21,071 bases of DNA. Source: Asterionellopsis glacialis (taxonomy: Eukaryota; Bacillariophyta; Plagiogrammaphyceae; Rhaphoneidales; Asterionellopsidaceae). The translations under genes and the position numbers were made by a program. Location: contig WKLE02002996.1 of NCBI GenBank assembly GCA_014885115.2, positions 1 through 21,071 on the forward strand. Reading direction: 5' to 3'. Below are positions 1 through 7,892 of this stretch, one piece after another. Position 1 is the first letter of the stretch. Each line of letters opens with the position of its first letter. The notes under the pieces were generated by a model. It did no database searches. It was not told the origin of the DNA and saw nothing but the letters and a program-made list of their open reading frames with translations.

Positions 1-504
1 GGTGTCTTCTTTTGAGTGCTGACGCACGAGCATGTTGCATTGGTCGAAGAGAAGATGATGATGAATTGTTCAAGATGTGGGAGTACCATTGAAATAACTT
101 TTCTATGCAGGCTTACATATGTTTTTGTAAACACGTGGAAATTAATGTAGCAGATAGTAAATAGTTGATGAGAACTGCATTACGGCCGCATTGGTTCGGT
201 AGCTGATACTCGAAGCAATAGGAAGAAAGTACTCCATCAAAATGAAGGTGGAGTAAAAATGACATACTTCGTATCGGCCAATAAGGAAAATCACGTGTAT
301 TGTATATAATAATTGTACATAAATTTGGTCCAGTGGAATGTTGGTTCTGTTCAAATTTTAGGATAGTTGCGCGTCATTTTGTAGTGACGTACTCGATCGA
401 ACGATTTCTTCGTTGACAAACATGACGATATAATTGGCCAAGTTTTTTTAATATACTGAGATGTGTAGCTGTTGATTCCTACATATGTACTTGAACATAC
501 ATAC

Positions 505-552
505 ACATACGTTTAAAATTTTAGCTTTACATACGTTTAAAATTTTAGCTTT
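505..552. repeat. Perfect 24-bp tandem duplication
   Basis: Positions 505-528 and 529-552 are identical and directly adjacent. Each unit starts ACATACGTTT and ends TTTTAGCTTT. A recent slippage duplication in AT-rich non-coding DNA is the simplest reading. Confidence 0.95.
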
Positions 553-910
553 TAGAGTGTTTCTGCATGAAAAGAACTTTGGATCCTGGATTTGTTTGCT
601 GCCTTCCTCAAGTTATCGTGAAACTTCACGAAGTTCGTGATAGCTGGGTGAGGACATTCTACCATCGAAAAGAGAACACCAATGCAAGTGACGTTTTTTT
701 GTCTGTGTCTCTCTCGCTTTCCCTGTGTGCGTTCTTTACGACTAGAAGAGAAAAGACAAATCAGCGTAAAATGCAAATAACAGATTCCATTGAACCATAC
801 AGGAATAAAATAGCTTCTGGAAGACGATAGAATCCGGAAGTATGAAAGTGTGGAATCTTGCAGATGAATATTCAATATCTTCTGGAAGCGAATCAGCCAA
901 TCTCTTCGCC

Positions 911-938
911 TTATGACGTCACTTTGTCTCTTATGACG
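911..938. promoter_or_regulatory. CRE-like TGACGTCA site with a second TTATGACG 20 bp downstream
   Basis: The perfect palindrome TGACGTCA lies at 914-921, about 250 bases upstream of the cyclase start codon. The octamer TTATGACG occurs at 911-918 and again at 931-938, exactly 20 bases (about two helical turns) apart. TGACGT cores are known bZIP targets and, in the diatom Phaeodactylum, the core of CO2/cAMP-responsive elements. A role here is inferred from sequence and position only. Confidence 0.35.
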
Positions 939-1174
939 GCGTGTAGGCCGTGGGGTTCCTCATTCTTTTGCCTGTCCGGGAGCGCCTTGGGTGGTGAATG
1001 GTGACAAAACAAAAACGAACCCTGAAAATCGGCGGACGGAGAATTTATTTTCTATCATTTGTCATAAAAAATAGCAATTCACCTGCTCAAGCGAACGGTA
1101 CACATAACACAGTTTTTATCAGAAGGGGTCAGTCGTAGACTAAAAGAAAAGTTTTTCGGAAGAATATTTGAAAG

Positions 1175-3093
1175 ATGACAATGAAGACCATTACAAAACG
1201 CTCATCAGAGTTAGCTCTCGCTTCAATACGGTATGTAGAAGAGTCAAGTTTTGTCTGTTTGATGGGTCATTGTCAATCTCATTTTTGAGCCTTTGCCAAG
1301 CATAAAATGTGCCTTGTCGGGACTAACAAACATGTCTTTACAAATTGTGTCTCTTTCTTCAGCGATGATGTTTCAAGTACAAAAAAAGTATCTGCAACCT
1401 TGCCAAGCTCAGTATTGGATGCATGGACATCATTACCTGAGGAAGTTCGTGCTGCATTGGTGTCTTCTGAGATCGCCTCTAGCAATGGTAGCACCGCACG
1501 GAGTGCTACTTCAGTTTCTAGTTTGAACTCAGACAGTGATTCTTCTTCTGAAGACAGCAAATCAGATAACCTCAAAGAATTCTACGAAAACTGCCCAAAT
1601 ACTGGAGCAAAGATGGTGATGAAACCCCTTGAACGTGCTCCTGAGAATGTCTTTGAGTTCAAAAAATCAATGTCACATGAAACTGTCGATGTCAAGACAA
1701 CACCTTCTTCCACTGTTACAACAAAAACTACGGTTGTGACAAATTGCAGAGGATGGAGGAATGTTTTCAACCTTCCCATCTCATATGATGTCAACATGGT
1801 TCCCCATGGAACTTTGTTGGATCATTCCAACCCTCAACTTTTGGAAGCGACTGGTGTCCATTCCGAAGGATACAATCGTCGTTTTGCGGTTATTGACGAT
1901 CAAGTTGACCGCATTTACGGTGATAAAATCCGTGCTTACTTCGATGCCAAGGGCATTGAGTTGACAACTTGCGTTCTTACTGGTGGAGAAGGCGACAAGC
2001 GCCCTGCGGTATGTTTCTGTCTAACCTCTGTGTTTGCAGAAAAATGCTCATGTTCGGCAACATGAATCTAACTTATTTATTTTGTTTTCATTCAAATGTA
2101 GGCTGTTGACAAGCTTCTTGATGACTTGTGCGTTTACAAGCTTCGTCGTCGTGAGCCATTCCTTGCTATTGGTGGTGGCGTTCTCTTGGACATTGCCGGT
2201 ATGGCTGCTTGTCTCTACCGTCGTGGAGTTCCTTTTGTTCGAGTCCCAACCACTCTTCTTGCTATTGTCGACGCTAGTGTAGGCGTAAAGAACGGAGTTG
2301 ATTACTGCTGCTGTGTGACTGACGAGACGTACAAGAACCGCATTGGTTCATTTTACGCCCCAAGTTCATGTCTTCTCGACAACTCCTTCATTGCTACACA
2401 AGATAGGCGTAATATCTCCAATGGATTTGGAGAGATTATGAAACTTGCCTTGGTGCGCTCATCCGATCTCTTTGCCTTGCTTGAAACACATGGCGCCGCC
2501 CTTGTGGAATCTCGTTTCGCTAAAACTGCATCTGTTCCCGATGGCGTCAGTGATCGTATTATTGATCTTTCCATTCAAATCATGTTGGAAGAACTCGGCC
2601 CTAATCTTTGGGAGAAGAAGTTGGACAGATGTGTCGATTATGGTGAGTGCCTTTTTTTGTGATGAATTTTTAGCAACATCAGATATGTGAACGTGCTGTG
2701 CTAACTCTGAAGCTCTTCTCATACTTTTTTACAGGACACACCTTTTCAAAGCTTTTGGAGATGGTTCCAGGAGCTGATATCATGCATGGAGAAGCTGTCA
2801 ATGTGGATGGTTTCTTCTGCTGTATTATCAGTTATTTACGTGGTTACATCACAATAGAAACAGTCAACCGTGTTTTTGCTTGCATGCAGTCACTGTCTCT
2901 TCCTACCAACTCTGTAGACCTAACATCCACATTAGCACGGCAAAGTTGTAAAGATGCTATTGAGCATCGTCATGGTGAACAACGCATTCCTTTGATTACA
3001 GATATCGGAGAAAGCATTTGCGTCAGTGACATTTCACCTGAAGAACTTGATCGTGCTTTGGAAATGATGAAAAAGTTCGATCACAAAATGTAA
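1175..3093 (+). CDS. Sugar-phosphate cyclase, EEVS/DDGS-like (sedoheptulose-7-phosphate cyclase type)
   Basis: Four exons, 1175-1230, 1363-2008, 2102-2642 and 2735-3093, give 533 residues; all introns are GT-AG and frames join cleanly. The first 148 residues are a Ser/Thr/acidic-rich extension. The catalytic domain starts near Gly149-Trp150. Visible dehydroquinate-synthase-fold motifs are the NAD-binding GGGVLLDIAG (from residue 258), PTTLLAIVDASVGVK (Lys297), GEIMK (Lys348), DYGHTFSK (413-420) and HGEAV (His432). Shikimate 3-dehydroquinate synthases normally read N-x-GHTFGH and HGEAVAIG. Here Asp replaces that Asn, FSK replaces FGH and an Asp follows HGEAVNV, as in enzymes cyclising sedoheptulose 7-phosphate. 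These make 2-epi-5-epi-valiolone or desmethyl-4-deoxygadusol, precursors of gadusol, mycosporines and cyclitols. Bacterial EEVS, as I recall it, has Pro where this protein has Lys420. No O-methyltransferase or ATP-grasp partner lies in the window. Family placement is firm; the product is inferred. Confidence 0.87.
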
Positions 3094-3396
3094 AAATTGG
3101 ATTTTTAAAAGACGAACATAACAGAAGAACAACAGTCCGTTCCAATCAGTACCTTGAATCCATTAAGGAGTCTCTGCTAACATTCGCATACACGTATTTA
3201 TATGTAAAATTACTTAGGATTTCAAAAATGAAAAAAGTACTAGTCGCACAAATGAATCTATTACAATTGCAAGTCGAGTTCGTAATGAATAAATCTTTCA
3301 AGGTATATGAACATCAAGCACAAGAAAAATGTATTATAAAATGCATTAAGAAAATAGGTCATGTCATTCTATGATAATCAAGCATCTATACATTTT
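3094..3396. other. Convergent 3' intergenic region
   Basis: AT-rich spacer between the 3' ends of the cyclase (+) and the small membrane-protein gene (-). An AATAAA hexamer lies at 3288-3293. Nothing else is supported. Confidence 0.5.
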
Positions 3397-3867
3397 TTAA
3401 AGTTCTTCTTCGTTTGGTTTAATTTCGTCTTTGTCGTCGTATGGTTTTGCCGGAGTCTTAGGTAGGTTGAATGCATTCTTTTTCTTTGACGTGACATATG
3501 GTGAATTGATGAAAAAGATGAATGACAGGCTAAACGCTATTGCTAGAATAGTTGGATATAGAAAAATGTCAGCCCACTACAAATAATATATAGAGTTAAT
3601 TGTTTTTCAAACGAAGAAATTTGGATATTAAAGTGAGACAAAATTTATAAACAATTTTCATAAAAATAGAGGACGACAAACGGAGAGAGACGGCTACTCT
3701 TCATGACTCACTGTTTTCGGCTTATCTCTTGTTTCTGGATCACCGTTTGCCAACAATTCTTGAACACTAGGTAGTGGCTTTTTGGTTTGCCATGCGGGTT
3801 TTCTTTGCTGCTGCGTCTTTGGTTCTTTTTGCTGCTTCTTTGGCTCTTGCTTACTTTGCTTCCCCAT
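3397..3867 (-). CDS. Small single-pass membrane protein, unrecognised family
   Basis: I predict two exons on the minus strand: 3867-3712 (52 codons, ATG in context ACCATGG) and 3576-3397 (59 codons plus TAA). They are separated by a 135-base intron with donor GTGAGT and acceptor TTATTTGTAG. Both exons are phase 0, so the splice is in frame and gives 111 residues. Residues 1-52 are Lys/Gln/Pro-rich and very hydrophilic (MGKQSKQEPKKQQKEPK...). Residues 53-75 form one hydrophobic helix beginning WADIFLYPTILAIAFS. The remainder is polar, with a Lys-rich stretch and the acidic C-terminus NEEEL. There is no cleavable signal, so it is probably tail-proximal anchored, topology unknown. I do not recognise the family. 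The layout (basic N-terminus, one helix, acidic tail) resembles small ER membrane proteins such as TRIQK, but I see no diagnostic motif. Without the intron the first exon would end after only five more codons (VSHEE). Confidence 0.68.
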
Positions 3868-4564
3868 GGTATAGATCACCTGATTTTCTGTTGTTGTAGT
3901 GGCGATCGGTAGAGTCTATGTTGTTGAGGGTTGTGGAGATAATGAACAGCTCTCTATCATTGCACTGTGCGAGGTGATTTTGGTAGTCTGCCTTGTCGGG
4001 ACGTTGGATGTGCTTTCTTTGTTGCTCTTGTTCCGTCTTCTTTTTTGTCACTTGCAGTCAAAGGCCACAAGTTCAAAGTCACACAATCGTAGGAATCCAT
4101 ATAGAAATATATACTGAAGCAACGTACCACGTATCTGGTAGTGCTCTTCGATCAAGCCACTCTCAAATTGCCGTTGAAATTTTTATATAAAAATAATGTT
4201 GAAACAACCCCAAAATTACCTGTACGAGTACTGTCTGTACGGCGACAATCAAAGAAATGACAGTGATACTCTCATGACGGACGTCTTGCAGACAAACGAT
4301 TCCCACCGCCTCTCAAAACTCCAAAAATGAAAAATCGAAAGAATATATAACTTTGTCTTGAAGTTTTTCTTTTTTTCTTTGAAGTGCTCATCGAGACGAC
4401 AAGACACACAGGACAGTGTTATTTATCTCAGGTACACACCGTCGTGTTTCCTTGCCGGTTAAGGTTGCTTATGGTCTGAATTGGCACACGCGGGTCAATC
4501 GAACAACTCACTTCCAAGTCGCTTGTTATTGCAGCAGCTCCTCTTCTTTAGTGTGAACCAAATC
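3868..4564. other. Divergent intergenic region (two promoters)
   Basis: A 697-base spacer between divergent start codons at 3867 (-) and 4565 (+), expected to hold both promoters. Open frames here (3851-4051 minus, 3899-4117 plus) have no recognisable product. A TATATAAA stretch occurs at 4185-4192. A two-codon upstream ORF, ATG GTC TGA, lies at 4471-4479, 85 bases before the ATG of the downstream gene. Confidence 0.5.
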
Positions 4565-6301
4565 ATGGATGAGGAAAGTATTTCCATGGTAAAGGAATCC
4601 ACCGTTTCCGCAGTTGATGATAAATCAAAACTTCCGTCTACACGAAAAAAAAGACTTAGTCGCAAAGAACAAAAAGCCCGTAAGAAGAATAGACAAAAAC
4701 TACCTCCATCTTCACAAGCTGTGACTGAATCGTCGTCTTCAAAACAAAATAATAATGAGCCCCAAACTAATAGTGTTTCTGTGGATCAAGCACGTGAGGA
4801 ATTTGGAGCAACCCATGCTCCTATACCAGTACCTTCCCTAGATGAAGTTTCCAAGGAGCAAGATAATAACAAGGGTGCGTCGTTGGGAAAGTGGTTTCCA
4901 AAGGCCGTATGTCTCAAATCTTCTATTTATTATTCAAATGATGAAGTAAAGAAAATGTCAAAACAGGATTCAAAGAATATGCCCAAGGCTGGATTAATTC
5001 TTTTTTATCAGTACAAAAGTCCACAATGGAATGAAGCACGGGTCTCTCAATTGATTTCATATCTTACAAAAATAGCAAATACTCGGAAAGCTCTTGGCGG
5101 GAGAATTCGTGTGGCGCCTGAAGGAGTTAATGCAACTGTTTCAGCTGTGGATACGGATGGGAAATCTGCAATTGAATTATTGGATCACTTTACACGTGAT
5201 TTGAAAAACTTTGATGCAGTATTTGAAGAAACTGATTTTAAATTCATCACGGACCTTCAACCTGATCGTCATTTCAAAGATATCAAGATCTTACCTGTCA
5301 AGGAACTAGTGTTCTATGGTATATCAGAGAAAGAAGCACCTCTCGGCAAGGGTGGAGAGCACCTTGATGCAAAGGATTTTCATAATATGCTGTCGCAGGA
5401 TAAAGATTCTACAGTAGTTATTGATGTAAGAAATCATTACGAGGCAGCTATTGGACGGTTCGATGGACAAGAGCATAGTTCAGCAAAAGGTAGTGATAGC
5501 AAAGGAGCCGAATATATAGATCCAATGATGCGCAAAAGTACCGACTTCCCAGCATGGCTAGCAGAGCCCGCAACTAAAGAAAAATTGAAGGACAAGAAAG
5601 TGCTCATGTACTGCACTGGAGGTGTCCGGTGTGAACGTGCTTCTGCGTATCTCAATCAAAAGTTGGGATCAGAGGTGAAGGGTATTTATCAGTTACAAGG
5701 TGGAATCGAAAGATACCTGAAACAATACCCGGATGGTGGATACTGGAGAGGCAAGAACTTTGTTTTTGACAAGAGGGAGGCAATCGGTGCAGATAATCCC
5801 AACGGCGACGGAGGCGTTGTTCAGCAGAAAAAGAAGAAGTCGTCTTCTGACAAAAGTGAACTGGATGCAAAGTGCTGTGTATGTTCTCGAAAGTGGGAAC
5901 GCTATGTCGGAAAGAAGAAGTGTGATACATGTGGCGTTCCTGTGCTTATGTGCGACTCTTGCATGTCTCGGCACAAGAAACGTAAATCGACGGATGAAAT
6001 GCTGGTACGATGTCCTCTATGTGTGAAAGAAAACATCACTGTTGTCGCAGAAGCGGTTGAGTATACAAATAATGGAGTATCTGGACGTCTGAAGGACACA
6101 GGATTTGATGAAGGTGAAGGAAAGGCTGCACCCTCTGTGTTGAAATGGGGTGGTGGTCATGCCACAAAGAAAAAAGAAAAACGAAGAATGAAACGCAAAC
6201 TCTGTCAATTTGGAGCGGAGTGTGTCCGGAAGGATTGTTTTTTTCTACATCCCGAGCGAGAGAAGAACAAAGGGAAAAAGGCAGAAATCAGCAGTGCTTG
6301 A
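4565..6301 (+). CDS. TrhO/UPF0176-type rhodanese protein with C-terminal CCCH zinc finger
   Basis: Uninterrupted 578-residue frame; the ATG at 4565 is the first in-frame ATG (upstream codons back to 4481 include only a TTG). Residues 1-130 are charged and probably disordered, with an RKKRLSRKEQKARKK patch that could be a nuclear or nucleolar signal. Next comes the UPF0176/acylphosphatase-like domain (GLILFYQYKSP to DLQPDRHFKDIKI). The rhodanese domain follows (VIDVRNHYE to QLQGGIERYLKQYPDGGYWRGKNFVFD), with catalytic loop CTGGVR and Cys350. A Cys-rich segment at 437-486 (CCVC, CDTC, CDSC, CPLC) matches the zinc-binding tail usual in the family. Bacterial TrhO (YceA) makes 5-hydroxyuridine at tRNA wobble position 34; animal TSTD2 is related. 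Beyond the normal family end is a finger with spacing C-X5-C-X4-C-X3-H (Cys547, Cys553, Cys558, His562), typical of RNA-binding CCCH proteins. An RNA-modification role is inferred. Confidence 0.9.
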   Translation: MDEESISMVKESTVSAVDDKSKLPSTRKKRLSRKEQKARKKNRQKLPPSSQAVTESSSSKQNNNEPQTNSVSVDQAREEFGATHAPIPVPSLDEVSKEQDNNKGASLGKWFPKAVCLKSSIYYSNDEVKKMSKQDSKNMPKAGLILFYQYKSPQWNEARVSQLISYLTKIANTRKALGGRIRVAPEGVNATVSAVDTDGKSAIELLDHFTRDLKNFDAVFEETDFKFITDLQPDRHFKDIKILPVKELVFYGISEKEAPLGKGGEHLDAKDFHNMLSQDKDSTVVIDVRNHYEAAIGRFDGQEHSSAKGSDSKGAEYIDPMMRKSTDFPAWLAEPATKEKLKDKKVLMYCTGGVRCERASAYLNQKLGSEVKGIYQLQGGIERYLKQYPDGGYWRGKNFVFDKREAIGADNPNGDGGVVQQKKKKSSSDKSELDAKCCVCSRKWERYVGKKKCDTCGVPVLMCDSCMSRHKKRKSTDEMLVRCPLCVKENITVVAEAVEYTNNGVSGRLKDTGFDEGEGKAAPSVLKWGGGHATKKKEKRRMKRKLCQFGAECVRKDCFFLHPEREKNKGKKAEISSA

Positions 6302-6858
6302 ATGAAAACTTTGTGAATCATTATAAATTGGATACGGCTGTAGCTATCTTACTCTCCGAAAGCATTTGAAATCTTACATGGATAAAACTCCATTTCCTAT
6401 CTTGCGAGAAGAATATTTTTCTGTTCTAGTGCAGCTAACAATAAACACCATGCTTAAAACAGAACAGCGCCTCTCTAGAAACTGTTGACAGTTGTTGATT
6501 TATTGTGCAGCTTTTCTTTACACATCAGTTTGAAACTCTGAATTGCGCTTTATTTTCTTTATTTTACCAAACAAAATATCAGTAGACCCCATGGTCGCCA
6601 CCCGCCTTTTTCGGCAGTCCTACCCCTTTGACCCTACTGTACGTACGTCCGTGTCCGCATAGACAACTAAAAATCTGCAATCCGCACCGTCCGTCGTCCC
6701 GACCGGTGCTAGACCATAAGCTAACAAAAACAAAAAAACATCAACGGTACAGTGTATGTTTCACACCGCACAACTTTGAACTTACAAATATCTTCTTTCG
6801 TCATTGAAATTATAACGTCGAAAGCAACTCTATTTTCCATCCCTAACAATCCAACGTA
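6302..6858. other. Intergenic region upstream of ATP10
   Basis: Spacer between two same-strand genes. The left part is AT-rich and should contain the rhodanese 3' UTR. The right part, about 6590-6720, is locally GC-richer and contains TACGTACGT (around 6640) and several GTCCGT repeats, consistent with a promoter. No gene seen. Confidence 0.5.
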
Positions 6859-7827
6859 ATGTCACTTTTAAGTTCAGTACTATCACGAAACATCCAACGA
6901 AATGTTTTCCAAAAAAATTTAGGATTGCTCGAGCGAGTCGCGAGAAATCCAGGTACTGTTCTCGGCTTACAGTTGCCTCCACCAAGACACATGCAGTTGC
7001 AGGACTCCTCTTTTTCTACACAAGTGGATGAGGAGGAGGAAGCCCTCCGGAGACGAATTCACGACCTTGAACTAAATCCAAAAGCGATAGGGAAACTAAT
7101 TTTACCTGGAGACTACGTACTGAAAAAGGATGAAAAAACAGGGAAAGAAAGAAAGATAATGACAGATAGAGCCCATGGCTATTTCTGGATGATGAAAGAT
7201 TTGAATGAAACAGACAGTAAGCCAATACTAACAAGTAAAAAGCCAATTCCGGAAGAGCTTGCACAAGAGTTCCCTGCTCTGGAAAGTCTTGTCAGTCTCT
7301 CTGGGGACACTGTGAATATACCAGATTTCTTTACGAGAAACAATCGCGCCAAGGATTCAGAGGCTCAGTGTACGTTGGTTGCAATTTCTTTTAAAGCCCA
7401 TGGCTTCAAATTGCTCCCATCCTGGATAGAGCCTTTTAAAGAGGCCTTGTGTCAAGATGATAACAGCGGTGGGCGACGGGCTGAGGTGGTGCAAATTTCA
7501 ATTACGGAGGGCTGGTTCCTCAAGATGATGAGCAGTATTGTAATGAATGGTTTCAAAAAGAACACACCACCTGATGACCACGATACTACTCTTTTGAGTT
7601 TTGGGGCAAGCATCGAAAAATTTGTGGATGTCTTACGAATGCACAATACAATGACAGGTTACGTCTACTTACTGGATGGATTGGGTCGCGTACGTTTTGC
7701 TGGCAGCGGAGGTGCATCCCTTGAAGAAGCTGAATCTCTGATAGCTGCTGCGAAAGACATCACGCCTCTCTTGAAAAACTCAGCGACACCAAGTAAGCTC
7801 TCGAGAGGGCGGAAAGTTATGAGTTAA
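6859..7827 (+). CDS. ATP10: Mitochondrial ATP synthase assembly factor ATP10
   Basis: Intronless, 322 residues, starting at the first ATG. Residues 1 to about 50 look like a mitochondrial presequence: Arg/Ser/Leu-rich, few acidic residues (MSLLSSVLSRNIQRNVF). The ATP10 domain (PF05176 type) follows. Key segments are GKLILPGDY, FPALESLVSLSGDTVNIPDFF (from about residue 139), TLVAISFKAHGF, ITEGWFLKMMSS and, most diagnostic, TGYVYLLDGLGRVRFAGSG (266-284). ATP10 acts in the inner membrane/matrix on assembly of the Fo sector, in yeast by promoting incorporation of subunit 6. The signature normally reads NxxTGYVYLVD..GRIRW.GCG; here it is slightly altered (FAGSG) but clear. The C-terminal 35 residues are Ser/Lys-rich. 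The 3' end faces the TPR gene with a 65-base gap. Confidence 0.88.
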   Translation: MSLLSSVLSRNIQRNVFQKNLGLLERVARNPGTVLGLQLPPPRHMQLQDSSFSTQVDEEEEALRRRIHDLELNPKAIGKLILPGDYVLKKDEKTGKERKIMTDRAHGYFWMMKDLNETDSKPILTSKKPIPEELAQEFPALESLVSLSGDTVNIPDFFTRNNRAKDSEAQCTLVAISFKAHGFKLLPSWIEPFKEALCQDDNSGGRRAEVVQISITEGWFLKMMSSIVMNGFKKNTPPDDHDTTLLSFGASIEKFVDVLRMHNTMTGYVYLLDGLGRVRFAGSGGASLEEAESLIAAAKDITPLLKNSATPSKLSRGRKVMS

Positions 7828-7892
7828 ATAATAGAATTAAGCATTATTAAATTTTGAATGGCAAATGCAGATTTTTGCCGTATTGCGGCCGC

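Larger units (their letters stand above)
1..1174. other. Intergenic / 5' flank of the cyclase gene
   Basis: No supported gene. Short open frames on both strands (for example 142-354 minus, 552-875 minus and 567-830 plus) have low-complexity or unrecognisable translations and overlap one another. The stretch holds a 24-base tandem duplication (505-552), an imperfect palindrome around 613-643 built on AACTTC-AC-GAAGTT, and a pair of TTATGACG motifs, one being a full TGACGTCA palindrome. The last 200 bases or so should contain the promoter and 5' leader of the gene starting at 1175. Confidence 0.6.

Noticed and set aside
552..875. Overlapping 107- and 87-codon frames on opposite strands
   Set aside because: Both contain low-complexity Ser/Leu runs from a CTCT-rich tract, have no recognisable domain, and overlap each other.
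1175..3093. Shikimate-pathway 3-dehydroquinate synthase (AroB/AROM)
   Set aside because: The fold matches, but the N-x-GHTFGH and HGEAVAIG signatures are replaced by DYGHTFSK and HGEAVNVD, which point to the sedoheptulose-7-phosphate cyclase group.
3851..4117. Open frames 3851-4051 (minus) and 3899-4117 (plus) in the divergent promoter region
   Set aside because: They overlap each other and the start of the small membrane-protein gene, and neither resembles a known protein.
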